From an uncultured Bacillus sp. (GTDB taxonomy: Bacteria > Bacillota > Bacilli > Bacillales > Cytobacillaceae), in the NCBI GenBank assembly GCA_937894355.1, contig CALCRD010000412.1, forward strand, positions 1-24,412: a stretch of DNA of 24,412 nt. Reading direction: 5' to 3'. A program made the translations under genes and the position numbers. Shown in pieces: positions 14,036 through 22,022 of this stretch. The notes below the pieces were generated by a model that saw only the letters and a list, made by a program, of their open reading frames with translations, did no database searches and was not told the origin of the DNA. Within the stretch, counting starts at the first letter, position 1. The number at the start of each line of letters is the position of its first letter.

Positions 14036-14911
14036 TTAAATACCACTAGTTTGTTGCATTTTCTGTAGTTGGAGTTTTGCAGACTTTAATGTATTAAACA
14101 TCAGCATGGTAATGGTCATAGGACCAACGCCACCAGGAACTGGGGTAATATAAGAAGCTTTTTCTTTTACATCAGCAAAATCAACATCTCCACAAAGCTT
14201 TCCTTCGCTGTTACGATTCATACCAACATCAATAACTACTGCACCATCTTTTACATAATCCGCAGTAATAAAATTGGCTTTACCGATTGCTACAACAAGA
14301 ATGTCTGCAGAATTTGTATAGGACTTTATATCCACTGTTTTTGAATGGCAATAAGTCACGGTTGCATTCTCATTTAGAAATAATTGCCCAGCTGGTTTTC
14401 CGACAATATTACTACGACCTACAATGACAACATGTTTGCCAGCGATTTCAATATTGCTCTCTTTTAACATCACCATAACTCCATATGGAGTACACGGTAA
14501 AAAGGCATCCATTCCTATCATCATTTTACCAACATTTATCGGGTGAAAACCATCAACATCTTTTTCGGGAACAATTGCTTCAATGATATTAGCTTCATTG
14601 ATCTGTGCAGGTAATGGTAGTTGGACCAAGATTCCGTGGATAGCAGCATCATTATTTAATTCCTCAATTTTTGCTACTAGCTCTTGCTCAAGAATAGTTT
14701 CTGGTAACTTGATTAACAGCGAATGCATTCCTAAATCAAGACAAGCCTTTTCTTTACTTCTCACATAAGTTTGTGATGCAGGATTTTCGCCTACTAAAAT
14801 AACTGCTAGACCCGGAGTGATCCCAGCTTGTTTTAATTTTTCAACTTCTTCTGCAATCTCTTGCTTTTTTTTCTTAGCAATTTCTTTTCCATCTATAAGT
14901 TGGGCTGACAT
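14036..14911 (-). CDS. folD: FolD: methylenetetrahydrofolate dehydrogenase / cyclohydrolase
   Basis: A 291-residue bifunctional enzyme interconverting 5,10-methylene-, methenyl- and 10-formyl-THF with NADP. The catalytic region has TYVRSKEKACLDLGM with the active-site Tyr and Lys, then GILVQLPLP, EKDVDGFHP and the NADP fold VVIVGRSNIVGKPAG. It closes with TPVPGGVGPMTITMLM. The frame extends to a TTG seven codons upstream, but the ATG at 14911 is chosen: it begins MSAQLIDGK like relatives and has GGGGGAG about five bases before it. It follows nusB by 37 bases. Confidence 0.97.
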   Translation of the reverse strand: MSAQLIDGKEIAKKKKQEIAEEVEKLKQAGITPGLAVILVGENPASQTYVRSKEKACLDLGMHSLLIKLPETILEQELVAKIEELNNDAAIHGILVQLPLPAQINEANIIEAIVPEKDVDGFHPINVGKMMIGMDAFLPCTPYGVMVMLKESNIEIAGKHVVIVGRSNIVGKPAGQLFLNENATVTYCHSKTVDIKSYTNSADILVVAIGKANFITADYVKDGAVVIDVGMNRNSEGKLCGDVDFADVKEKASYITPVPGGVGPMTITMLMFNTLKSAKLQLQKMQQTSGI

Positions 14912-14948
14912 ACCTTCTCCCCCTGTTTTCAATAGTTCAAATTTCTTA

Positions 14949-15341
14949 TCAAGAGTTTTCTTCTTTTACCTTAGATAGCACACCATTGACGAAACGACTA
15001 GATTGGTCATCACCAAAGACTTTTGCTATTTCAATTGCTTCATCGAGAACTACGTTTGCTGGAACCTCGTCTTTTTTGTACAGTAATTCAAATATGGCAA
15101 TTCGTAACAGATTCCGATCAACCGTTGCCAATCTTTCTAGTGTCCATTTTTCTAGGTGTAATTTAATGATTTCATCAATTTGTTGTTTATGTAAGTCAAC
15201 TCCGACTACTAATTCAGTTAAGTAATCGTCTTGAGGATGATTTTCTAATACATTCTCAATAGCTTCAGAGGCTTTTGCTTGACTCATATCAATTTGAAAC
15301 AGTGCTTGCAGGGCCTTTTCTCTTGCTGTTCTTCTTTTCAT
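14949..15341 (-). CDS. nusB: Transcription antitermination factor NusB
   Basis: A 130-residue all-helical factor that binds boxA RNA with S10 (NusE) in rRNA antitermination. The N terminus KRRTAREKALQALFQID and the C-terminal VLDEAIEIAKVFGDDQSSRFVNGVLSK are signature segments. The codon before the chosen ATG is TTG and is also a possible start. AAAGGAG lies ten bases from the ATG and seven from the TTG, so the TTG (one residue longer) cannot be excluded. It heads a nusB-folD unit. Confidence 0.96.
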   Translation of the reverse strand: MKRRTAREKALQALFQIDMSQAKASEAIENVLENHPQDDYLTELVVGVDLHKQQIDEIIKLHLEKWTLERLATVDRNLLRIAIFELLYKKDEVPANVVLDEAIEIAKVFGDDQSSRFVNGVLSKVKEENS

Positions 15342-15385
15342 CAAATGTATACTCCTTTGCGGCTTTTTTCCGATTTCCTACAAAG

Positions 15386-15394
15386 ATAATAGCA
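15386..15394 (-). promoter_or_regulatory. Possible extended -10 promoter of nusB-folD
   Basis: Minus strand TGC-TATTAT (15394-15386): an extended -10 with 5/6 match, about 45 bases before nusB. No good -35 is present at 16-18 bases. The remaining part of the 253-base gap between yqhY and nusB shows no gene that I can support. Confidence 0.35.
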
Positions 15395-15547
15395 TATGTA
15401 CAATCCCTTCGCACCCTCCAACCAATTAGTAAGTACGAATCATCAAGAAGAACGAGTAATTCCCTATGTGAGGAAAGCCGAAGCCACACTATTTGAAACC
15501 GATTTATCCGCTATTTATTTTTTTATTAAAATTTGTGCAAAAACAAT

Positions 15548-15580
15548 GAAAAACCAAAGACACTTACCGTGCCTTTGGCT
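15548..15580 (-). terminator. accBC-yqhY operon terminator
   Basis: Stem CCAAAGGCAC / GTGTCTTTGG (minus strand 15578-15569 and 15563-15554, one G-U pair) with a five-base loop, flanked by A-run and T-run (GGTTTTTC). It lies about 20 bases after the yqhY stop. Confidence 0.85.
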
Positions 15581-15597
15581 TTTCTGATTAATTCTGA

Positions 15598-16002
15598 TTA
15601 AATACCTTGTTCAGAATCATTTTCTTGCTTTTGAGTTTCGAATTGAATTCCGACGATATGAATATTAACTTCGACCGGTTCAAGAGCTGTCATGTTCAAA
15701 AGAGCTTGACGGATATTATCCTGGATTTCTTGAGCAACGGCTGGGATTGATAGTCCAAATCTTAGAACGCAATAAACATCAACTTTAATGCCGTCATCCG
15801 AAAGTTCAACCTTTACACCTTTACCATGATTCTTTTTCCCAAGGCGTTCTACCACTCCTGAGGCGAAGTTACCTCGCATTTGCGAAACGCCATCTACTTC
15901 TGAAGCGGCGATTCCTGCGATTACTTCAATCACTTCTGGTGCAATTTCCACCTTGCCAAGTCCATTATTTTCTTGGTTCATTTCCAAGATATTCTCACTC
16001 AT
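15598..16002 (-). CDS. yqhY: Asp23/Gls24 family protein YqhY
   Basis: A 134-residue Asp23/DUF322 domain protein. GKVEIAPEVIEVIAGIAASEVDGV starts the domain (about 16-40), and VKVELSDDGIKVDVYCVLRFG and EPVEVNIHIVGI complete it. In Firmicutes yqhY clusters with accBC, and B. subtilis work links its loss to disturbed acetyl-CoA carboxylase control; the mechanism is not clear to me. A GTG three codons upstream is in frame, but ATG at 16002 is chosen because AGGAGG lies eight bases before it and overlaps the GTG. It follows accC by 24 bases. Confidence 0.93.
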   Translation of the reverse strand: MSENILEMNQENNGLGKVEIAPEVIEVIAGIAASEVDGVSQMRGNFASGVVERLGKKNHGKGVKVELSDDGIKVDVYCVLRFGLSIPAVAQEIQDNIRQALLNMTALEPVEVNIHIVGIQFETQKQENDSEQGI

Positions 16003-16026
16003 TACCGGCACCTCCTGTTATTCTAG

Positions 16027-17379
16027 CTATTCATTCATTACATCATGAATTTCTAAAAACTTAGTGTTGAAATTTCCACTTACAAAAGTTTCGTTGTTCA
16101 GAAGTTTTAAATGGAACGGAATTGTTGTGTGAACTCCTTCAATAACAAATTCACTTAACGCACGTTTCATTTTTGCAATTGCTTCTTCACGAGTATTTCC
16201 GTAAGTAATGACCTTCGCTATCATTGAATCATAAAACGGAGGAATTGTATACCCAGGATATGCAGCTGAATCAATACGAACTCCATAACCGCCTGGTGCT
16301 AATAACATATTAATTTTACCAGGTGATGGCATAAATTTCTTAGCTGGATTTTCTGCATTGATACGACATTCAATTGACCAACCTTTGAATATAACATCTT
16401 CTTGTGAGTATTGTAGACGTTCACCAGCAGCAACTCTAATTTGCTCTTTGATTAGGTCTACTCCAGTAACCATTTCAGTTACAGGATGCTCAACTTGAAT
16501 CCGAGTATTCATTTCCATGAAATAGAATTTACGATTGCGATAATCATATATAAATTCTATCGTGCCTGCACCAGTATAATCAACTGCTTTAGCTGCTTTT
16601 ACTGCTGCATCGCCCATTTCTTTACGAGTTTCTCCGTCAAGAGCAGGTGATGGAGACTCTTCAAGAAGTTTTTGAAGTCTTCTTTGAATTGTACAGTCGC
16701 GTTCTCCAAGGTGAATAACGTTTCCGTGTGTGTCTCCAAGAACTTGAATCTCAACATGACGGAAATCCTCAATGAATTTTTCAATATATACACCAGGGTT
16801 ACCAAAAGCTGCTGCAGCTTCTTGTTGGGTCATATTGATACCCTTCACTAATTCTTCCTCATCACGAGCTACACGAATTCCTTTACCGCCACCACCAGCT
16901 GTTGCTTTAATGATAACCGGGTAGTCCATTTGGTTAGCAAGATCAATTGCTTCTTGAATGTCTTTAATGATACCTTTTGAACCTGGAACGATTGGTACTC
17001 CAGCTTCTTTCATGGTTTCACGAGCTACGTCTTTTGTTCCCATTTTGTTAATAGCTTCTGGAGTTGGGCCGATAAAGATGATATTTACATCCCGACATAA
17101 CTCAGCAAAGTCTGCATTTTCCGCTAGGAAACCGTATCCTGGGTGAATAGCATCACATCCAGCTTTTTTAGCCACACTAATAATATTCGTAACATTTAAG
17201 TAGCTATCCTTTGATGCTGTTGGTCCGATACAATATGCTTCATCAGCAATTTGCACATGAAGCGCTTCTTTATCTGCTTGTGAATACACTGCAACTGATT
17301 CAATTCCAAGCTCACGACAAGCTCGAATAACACGTACAGCGATTTCTCCTCTGTTGGCAATTAATACTTTTTTTATCAT
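16027..17379 (-). CDS. accC: Acetyl-CoA carboxylase biotin carboxylase subunit
   Basis: A 450-residue ATP-grasp enzyme that carboxylates biotin on AccB using ATP and bicarbonate, the first half-reaction of malonyl-CoA synthesis. The N-terminal domain starts KKVLIANRGEIAVRVIRACRELG. AIHPGYGFLAEN (78-89) and the glycine-rich ATP lid GGGGKGIR (162-169) follow, and MEMNTRIQVEHPVTEMVTG carries the metal and bicarbonate residues. A C-terminal domain ends near HTTIPFHLKLL. Length typical. ATG after AAGGAGCG. It follows accB by 14 bases, ensuring coexpression. Confidence 0.98.
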   Translation of the reverse strand: MIKKVLIANRGEIAVRVIRACRELGIESVAVYSQADKEALHVQIADEAYCIGPTASKDSYLNVTNIISVAKKAGCDAIHPGYGFLAENADFAELCRDVNIIFIGPTPEAINKMGTKDVARETMKEAGVPIVPGSKGIIKDIQEAIDLANQMDYPVIIKATAGGGGKGIRVARDEEELVKGINMTQQEAAAAFGNPGVYIEKFIEDFRHVEIQVLGDTHGNVIHLGERDCTIQRRLQKLLEESPSPALDGETRKEMGDAAVKAAKAVDYTGAGTIEFIYDYRNRKFYFMEMNTRIQVEHPVTEMVTGVDLIKEQIRVAAGERLQYSQEDVIFKGWSIECRINAENPAKKFMPSPGKINMLLAPGGYGVRIDSAAYPGYTIPPFYDSMIAKVITYGNTREEAIAKMKRALSEFVIEGVHTTIPFHLKLLNNETFVSGNFNTKFLEIHDVMNE

Positions 17380-17393
17380 GTCAGTAGCGCTCC

Positions 17394-17897
17394 TTATTCA
17401 GGCTTAACTAGGAATAAAGGTTGGCCATATTCTACTAGTTGTCCATCTTTAACCAATACTTCAACGATTTCCCCAGTAATTTCTGCTTCAATTTCGTTAA
17501 ATAGTTTCATAGCTTCAACAATACATACGATTGACTCTTGAGAAACTTTAGAACCTACTTTTACATAAACATCTGAGTCTGGTGATGGAGCAGCGTAGAA
17601 AGTTCCTACCATTGGTGAAGTGATTTTATGTAGATTTTCATCTGCTTTCACTTCTGCAACTGGTGCTGCTGGTGCTACTGGAGCTGCTACTGCAACTGCT
17701 GCTACCGGTGCTGCTACTGGAGCAACTGGTGCTGCTACTGCTGCTACCGGTGCTGCTACTTTTTCAGTTACAACTACTTGCTCAACAGTATTTTTTTTCA
17801 TTTTAATTTTGTTACCTTCATGCTCATACACAAACTCATTAATACTTGAATTATCAACAAGCTTAATTAATTCCCGAATTTCTTGCACTTTTAACAT
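17394..17897 (-). CDS. accB: Biotin carboxyl carrier protein of acetyl-CoA carboxylase
   Basis: A 167-residue protein that carries biotin between AccC and the AccDA transferase. The N-terminal helix region (1-35) has VQEIRELIKLVDNS. A low-complexity Ala/Pro/Val linker (about 47-82, repeated AAPVA units) leads to the biotinyl domain (about 90-167), with MVGTFYAAPSP and the biotin-accepting K131 in EAMKLFNEIEAE. The open frame reaches 15 codons further upstream, but ATG at 17897 is chosen: MLKVQEI matches relatives and GGGGAG lies eight bases before it. The linker DNA is repetitive and probably length-variable between strains. Confidence 0.97.
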   Translation of the reverse strand: MLKVQEIRELIKLVDNSSINEFVYEHEGNKIKMKKNTVEQVVVTEKVAAPVAAVAAPVAPVAAPVAAVAVAAPVAPAAPVAEVKADENLHKITSPMVGTFYAAPSPDSDVYVKVGSKVSQESIVCIVEAMKLFNEIEAEITGEIVEVLVKDGQLVEYGQPLFLVKPE

Positions 17898-17942
17898 ACT
17901 TGACACTCCCCTGTCCAAATAAATAAAAAATTTTTCTAGCAA

Positions 17943-17977
17943 ATAATATCATACGATAATACTCAATCAAAGTTCAA
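17943..17977 (-). promoter_or_regulatory. accB promoter elements
   Basis: Two overlapping minus-strand sigma-A candidates. One is TTGAAC (17977-17972), 18-base spacer, TATGAT (17953-17948). The other is TTGATT (17970-17965), 16-base spacer, TATTAT (17948-17943). Both -35 boxes fall in the downstream part of a palindrome. The expected start is about 45 bases before the ATG. Confidence 0.5.
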
Positions 17978-17997
17978 CAATGTAATAAACTTTGATT
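17965..17997. promoter_or_regulatory. Palindromic operator candidate at the accB promoter
   Basis: AATCAAAGTT (17965-17974) and AACTTTGATT (17988-17997) form a perfect 10-base inverted repeat with a 13-base centre. Arm centres are 23 bases apart, about two helical turns, fitting a dimeric regulator. It overlaps the -35 candidates. It does not resemble the FapR site of other fatty-acid genes. Confidence 0.5.
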
Positions 17998-18098
17998 TTT
18001 TTTAGACATTACAATCTTATTCTAAACTTTTCAGAAAAAAATGTGAATTAGTTTTTTAAAAAAATTTGCAAAATTCGATTTTTTTCTACTAAAATACC

Positions 18099-18128
18099 TA
18101 AAAAAAGAAAAGCCGAGAATGGCTTTTC
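18099..18128 (-). terminator. spoIIIA operon terminator
   Basis: Perfect 8-base stem GAAAAGCC / GGCTTTTC (18107-18114 with 18121-18128), six-base loop, then TTTTTTT on the minus strand. It is about 200 bases past spoIIIAH and upstream of the accB promoter, separating the two units. Confidence 0.85.
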
Positions 18129-18327
18129 CCTTTATATATCAAGTATTTGCTCGAAAAATATATTTTAGTCATAAGAAAAAAATTTTTTTATTTTGTCCCA
18201 GATTATCTGCCTGTCTTAATCAAATTATAGTTTTTAATGATTCGGAAAAGGAAAAAAAGGGATTATTTTACCGAATCTAGTTCACTCTTCAGTAGAGGGT
18301 AGCGGATACCCCATCCGGATAATTGAT

Positions 18328-18861
18328 TTATTTTATCGGTTGGAATTCAATAACAACCTTTTGTAAGTCACCGATTTCCTCTCGAACTAGTTGAATGATT
18401 TCATTTGCTGCTGAAGCTGAAGAATCTTTTGATTTGACTGTAACGCGAACTTTGTTGCCATCAGCACGAACAAGGGCATCATCATAACCTTTCGTTTTAA
18501 TAAGCGTTTCCAACATAGCTTCCTTGGCTTCTAGTGCACTGAGTTCCTTGATTTGATCATACGCCTTACTTTTTTCTTCAGCGGATACATCGGTTGATGC
18601 AGTTAATTGGGTTAATTGTTCTTTCAATTCACTACGTTTGTCCTCTAGATTAAGACGTAATGCTTCAAAAACTTCATCGCTGGCAACTTTAGAAACAACT
18701 GTTTTTCCATCTTCAGATGTTGTTGCTTCCCCATCGCTTTTCTCCTCAATATTGGCCATATTGGTTACCTTTTGTTCTGGAGAGGTAATGTAATATACCG
18801 ATAAAACCACAACTAAACTTAACATCGTTAACAGCCAAACTGTTTGTTTTTTTAATAACAT
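18328..18861 (-). CDS. spoIIIAH: Stage III sporulation protein AH
   Basis: A 177-residue mother-cell protein that crosses the engulfing membrane and binds forespore SpoIIQ in the intermembrane space. One N-terminal membrane segment (about 8-26) is followed by an acidic/polar linker and a YscJ/FliF-like ring-building domain (about 60-177) ending DLQKVVIEFQP. It is shorter than B. subtilis SpoIIIAH (218 as I recall), mainly in the linker. The ATG is preceded by AGGGGG. It starts 14 bases after spoIIIAG and is the last gene of the operon. Confidence 0.95.
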   Translation of the reverse strand: MLLKKQTVWLLTMLSLVVVLSVYYITSPEQKVTNMANIEEKSDGEATTSEDGKTVVSKVASDEVFEALRLNLEDKRSELKEQLTQLTASTDVSAEEKSKAYDQIKELSALEAKEAMLETLIKTKGYDDALVRADGNKVRVTVKSKDSSASAANEIIQLVREEIGDLQKVVIEFQPIK

Positions 18862-18875
18862 TTAAATATTCCCCC

Positions 18876-19532
18876 TTAATTTTTTTTAGGCATTACAGCA
18901 ACTCGATGGCTTGGAACATCTAATGCCCGAGTTACAGCCTCGATAATCCATTTTTTCACTTGAATATTGTCAGCGCCCTTTGCCACTATCAAAACACCTC
19001 TTATTGCTGGTTTCTTTGTTTCGATAATAATGGGTTCCTCACTTTCCCCATTACGGATAATCACTAGTTGATCTTCTTTTGAAGAATCTTCTACCTTTCT
19101 TTTTCCACCTTCTCGATCTATTTCATCTGTCGTTTGGGTTTGAGTATTCGTGTTTTTTTCCAGCACCCTTTTTTCAGTTGAATCGACATTCACGACAACC
19201 GTGACATCACTTACTCCCTGAATTCCCTCTAACGCTTCTTTCAACTGATTTTCATAAGCATCTTCATAGTTAGCGATCATGTCTTTTTGCTTGGAACCTT
19301 TCTGTCCAAAGGCTGGTACCTCGTCACTGGAATCAGTTTCTTTTGTATTATTAAAAACTGCTAAATCAGATTTTGCTTCATTCTCTTGAAACATAATATT
19401 GCTAATTAACATAATGGCAGCACCTATGAGGAGAACAAGAATTAAGTATTGGTATTTTCCTGTCTTTTTTTCTGAATTTTCATTAGCCAGGAGCTTTTTG
19501 AACCAGGATATCGGTCCTTTATCTTTATCCAT
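18876..19532 (-). CDS. spoIIIAG: Stage III sporulation protein AG
   Basis: A 218-residue component forming a large ring in the intermembrane channel between mother cell and forespore. A cytoplasmic N terminus with SWFKKLL precedes one membrane segment (about 27-46). Then come a linker and a ring-building motif domain with LEGIQGVSDVTVVVNV and a KPAIRGVLIVAKGADN stretch, as in YscJ/FliF-type proteins. The basic-charged middle (about 118-150) fits the SpoIIIAG-specific insert. Its ATG lies inside the end of spoIIIAF (8-base overlap ATGGATAA). Confidence 0.95.
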   Translation of the reverse strand: MDKDKGPISWFKKLLANENSEKKTGKYQYLILVLLIGAAIMLISNIMFQENEAKSDLAVFNNTKETDSSDEVPAFGQKGSKQKDMIANYEDAYENQLKEALEGIQGVSDVTVVVNVDSTEKRVLEKNTNTQTQTTDEIDREGGKRKVEDSSKEDQLVIIRNGESEEPIIIETKKPAIRGVLIVAKGADNIQVKKWIIEAVTRALDVPSHRVAVMPKKN

Positions 19533-20163
19533 TTTGATTATTTATCCCCCCTTCTACCATTAACACTTCAATGTTGTTTTTTTCTATTTTCCATTTTTTC
19601 GAAAGAAGCGAAGTAATTTTGCCATTTTCAGCTTCATCCTTTTGCTTTGGTGAAGATGGCTGTTTTCCTGAATTGATATCAATTTTCCCAACAACTTCTA
19701 CGGTCTCGGTTTTCTGTTCTGGTCGAACAACTTTCACAATAACCTTTTCCAAATTTTCCGGAAAATCACGCTGATCCTGCTCATCTATTAAAAAATCAAT
19801 ATTAGTAATCTTTACTCCATATTGATTTATCAACTCCTCTTGAGCGTCCTCTTTAAGTTGGACAGCCATCGTTTCTAAAATATATGCATGTTGTGTGGCT
19901 TGTATTTCTTTTTTCTTCATTTCAATCAAATTTTCCATATTTTTTTCATTATTTTGATTTAGGAAAGTCATTGAAGCTAACTCTTTTTCAAAATCACTGG
20001 AGATAAGTTTCAAGATAGGGGTTAAAATGATAGCAATAAGTAGCAAGCCCGTTACCAATTTGGTGTATTTTTGCATATTTGAGCTAGGCAGTAGCATATC
20101 AATCACAGTTGCCAACAGGACGAAAAGAATAATATTAGTAATCCATTCCTTAATAAAATCCAT
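19525..20163 (-). CDS. spoIIIAF: Stage III sporulation protein AF
   Basis: A 212-residue protein with two N-terminal membrane segments (about 8-25 and 33-52, the second starting KLVTGLLLIAIILTPILKL) and a soluble C-terminal domain (about 90-212). In B. subtilis that soluble domain has a ring-building fold and the protein is part of the SpoIIIA channel. Near-usual length (B. subtilis about 206). It follows spoIIIAE by 11 bases and overlaps spoIIIAG by eight, as expected for coupled translation. Confidence 0.94.
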   Translation of the reverse strand: MDFIKEWITNIILFVLLATVIDMLLPSSNMQKYTKLVTGLLLIAIILTPILKLISSDFEKELASMTFLNQNNEKNMENLIEMKKKEIQATQHAYILETMAVQLKEDAQEELINQYGVKITNIDFLIDEQDQRDFPENLEKVIVKVVRPEQKTETVEVVGKIDINSGKQPSSPKQKDEAENGKITSLLSKKWKIEKNNIEVLMVEGGINNQNG

Positions 20164-20174
20164 CCCTTTTACAC

Positions 20175-21368
20175 CTACCTAACCATCATCGTTAAATTTC
20201 CAGCCGCAATGATGACTGTAATGCATAAAAAAAACATGAACGATACAATTCCTAATGCCGCAAAAACATAGATAACATTCTTAGAGATCACGTTCAAACA
20301 AGAGATGATAGGACCTCCTCCAAGCGGTTGTAAAATAGCTGCAGCAAATTTATATATAAAGGCAATAATCAAAATCTTCATTGCCGGAAAGGCTGAAATA
20401 AGTAATAATATTGCCACTCCCACAATACCTACCGTATTCTTTAGTAAGACAGAGGCAGTAATGACGGTATCTGTTGCATCAGTGAACATCCGGCCAATAA
20501 CAGGGATAAAGTTGCCGGTAATAAACTTCGCCGTTCGAATTGTTACTCCGTCAGCGACAGCAGCAGATGCTCCTTGAACGGATATAACTCCTAAAAATAT
20601 TGTTAAAAACAAACCGAGTAAGCCTATGCTCCAATTCCGTAATAACTGAGCTAATTGGGTCACTTTGTAATGCTCCGAAAGAATGCTGACAATACTTAAA
20701 AGCGTTGATAAAAACAACATCGGAAGGATAATATTTTGAATCAATAAACCACTCACATTCATTAAGAATAGAATGACTGGATGGAAAAAGGTTGCAGAAA
20801 CTACCCCACCTGAAGAAGCAATTAAGGCCAGAAGCAAGGGTATGAGGGCCAAGATAAAATCAATCATTGTACCAATAGCTTCATTTGTGTATTTTATGGC
20901 GATATGAAAGCTATTAAGAGCGATAATCATGAGCACCATGAATACAATCGCATAGGCCACTTTACTAACTGTTCCTTTTTCAAAGGCATTTTGTAGCGAC
21001 TGTAAAAACATACTGAAAACCGTCAGCATAATTAAAGATCCGAGTAACTTGCCATTGGCAATTAATTCATGAAAGGCAAATTTAAACATTCCTGAAAACC
21101 ATTCCTTAAGGGAAAAATCTTTACTCCCTTTAAGAAAATCATATAAACTCCCTTTTTGACTCTCTGGTAAAAAGCCGCCATATTGCACGACGATATCATC
21201 CCAAAATTGCTTTAGTTCATCCATTTCTAATGTTTCTATTTGCGAATCAACTATTTTTTCGGCAATACTGGAATCGGTTTCCTGATTTTCGATAGCTTGT
21301 ACATGAAGAGTGAAAAAACTAGAAAAAAGGAAAAGTAGTAAAAGAATAAACAACAACCGCTGCTTCAA
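20175..21368 (-). CDS. spoIIIAE: Stage III sporulation protein AE
   Basis: A 397-residue polytopic membrane protein of the SpoIIIA complex. A signal peptide (about 1-25, MKQRLLF then a Leu/Phe core and HVQA) precedes an extracytoplasmic part. About seven hydrophobic segments occupy roughly 95-397, with conserved GGVVSATFFHP, GNFIPVIGRMFTDATDTV and PLGGGPII. The open frame begins at a TTG at 21389, but the TTG at 21368 is preferred. AAAGAGGTGG precedes it at about five bases, the product starts as a clean signal peptide, and the length then matches B. subtilis (about 399). Confidence 0.94.
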   Translation of the reverse strand: MKQRLLFILLLLFLFSSFFTLHVQAIENQETDSSIAEKIVDSQIETLEMDELKQFWDDIVVQYGGFLPESQKGSLYDFLKGSKDFSLKEWFSGMFKFAFHELIANGKLLGSLIMLTVFSMFLQSLQNAFEKGTVSKVAYAIVFMVLMIIALNSFHIAIKYTNEAIGTMIDFILALIPLLLALIASSGGVVSATFFHPVILFLMNVSGLLIQNIILPMLFLSTLLSIVSILSEHYKVTQLAQLLRNWSIGLLGLFLTIFLGVISVQGASAAVADGVTIRTAKFITGNFIPVIGRMFTDATDTVITASVLLKNTVGIVGVAILLLISAFPAMKILIIAFIYKFAAAILQPLGGGPIISCLNVISKNVIYVFAALGIVSFMFFLCITVIIAAGNLTMMVR

Positions 21369-21407
21369 TATTTCCACCTCTTTATACAAACGGGATTTTA
21401 CTTTTAG

Positions 21408-21797
21408 CTAACTGGGAATTAACTTAACAATCGTTTCAATCATGACCGTTAAAATCGGAATTGCCATGGCTAAAATTAATATTTTTCCGCCTAGTTCGAT
21501 TTTTGAAGCAATAGCTCCCTGACCGGCATCTTTAGTAATTTGAGCAGCAAATTCGGCAATATAAGCAATTCCAATGATTTTCAAGATCGTTTCTACATAG
21601 ACCAGATTTACTTTTGCATTTATGGCAATTTTCTCGAGCATGTGAATAATTTCATAAATTTTATCTACAAGGAACAAGAATAAAGCACACCCAACAAAAA
21701 CGATAAGCAAAAAAGCGAAGTTTGGCTTTTGCTCTTTTAGGATTAGTGCTAAAAAGGTAGAGACAAGGGCAACTCCTACAATTTGTAAAATTTCTAT
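21408..21797 (-). CDS. spoIIIAD: Stage III sporulation protein AD, apparent AUA start
   Basis: A 129-residue protein with about four membrane segments. Conserved text includes EKIAINAKVNLVYVETILK and KDAGQGAIASKIELGGKI, nearly as in B. subtilis. The first standard start in this frame is a TTG at 21710, which would delete 29 residues. The upstream codons encode EILQIVGVALV and LALILKEQKPNFAF, which align with the B. subtilis N terminus (QIVGLGLIATF, LIVKEQKPTFAF). The frame reaches ATA at 21797-21795, seven bases after a perfect GGGGGG ribosome site, with no ATG, GTG or in-frame TTG between. Length 129 then fits the family. Automated callers would truncate it. Confidence 0.85.
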   Translation of the reverse strand: MEILQIVGVALVSTFLALILKEQKPNFAFLLIVFVGCALFLFLVDKIYEIIHMLEKIAINAKVNLVYVETILKIIGIAYIAEFAAQITKDAGQGAIASKIELGGKILILAMAIPILTVMIETIVKLIPS

Positions 21798-21815
21798 AGC
21801 AAGTCCCCCCTTTTT

Positions 21816-22022
21816 TTATCCTTGAAATAGAAAAACAGACTTAATTTTTTGAAAAAGTTCGTCCACTATTGACGCAACCATAAATAAAATGTAGATAAAA
21901 CCAAACAATGTTACCCACTGGGCATATTCTTTTTTTCCTACTTGATCGAGAATGGTGTGCAAAAAGGCCACAACTATTCCAACCCCAGCAATTTTAAAAA
22001 TCACATCCACCTCTAACCCCAT
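21816..22022 (-). CDS. spoIIIAC: Stage III sporulation protein AC
   Basis: A 68-residue, two-span membrane protein. Segments at about 6-27 (IFKIAGVGIVVAFLHTILDQ) and 37-56 (TLFGFIYILFMVASIV) flank KKEYAQW, and it ends in VFLFQG. It is almost identical in plan and length to B. subtilis SpoIIIAC. ATG with GGAGGAG upstream. It is 80 bases after spoIIIAB and 18 before spoIIIAD. SpoIIIAC and AD share a fold and probably act as a membrane pair in the channel. Confidence 0.96.
   Translation of the reverse strand: MGLEVDVIFKIAGVGIVVAFLHTILDQVGKKEYAQWVTLFGFIYILFMVASIVDELFQKIKSVFLFQG

Larger units (their letters stand above)
17898..18327. other. AT-rich spacer between spoIIIAH and accB
   Basis: These 430 bases hold no supportable gene. 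From right to left, in the minus-strand sense, they contain a 7-base inverted repeat GATTCGG / CCGAATC (18239-18277, 25-base loop), a strong terminator (18107-18128), long A/T runs, and a palindrome with overlapping promoter elements just before accB. The spoIIIA transcript would thus have a trailer of about 200 bases. Confidence 0.7.

Noticed and set aside
17620..17922. 100-codon plus-strand frame rich in Ala, Thr and Gly opposite accB
   Set aside because: It is the complement of the accB repeat linker; no ribosome site and no recognisable domain.
17898..18100. FapR operator upstream of accB
   Set aside because: No TTAGTAC-type half-sites; the palindrome present has a different sequence.
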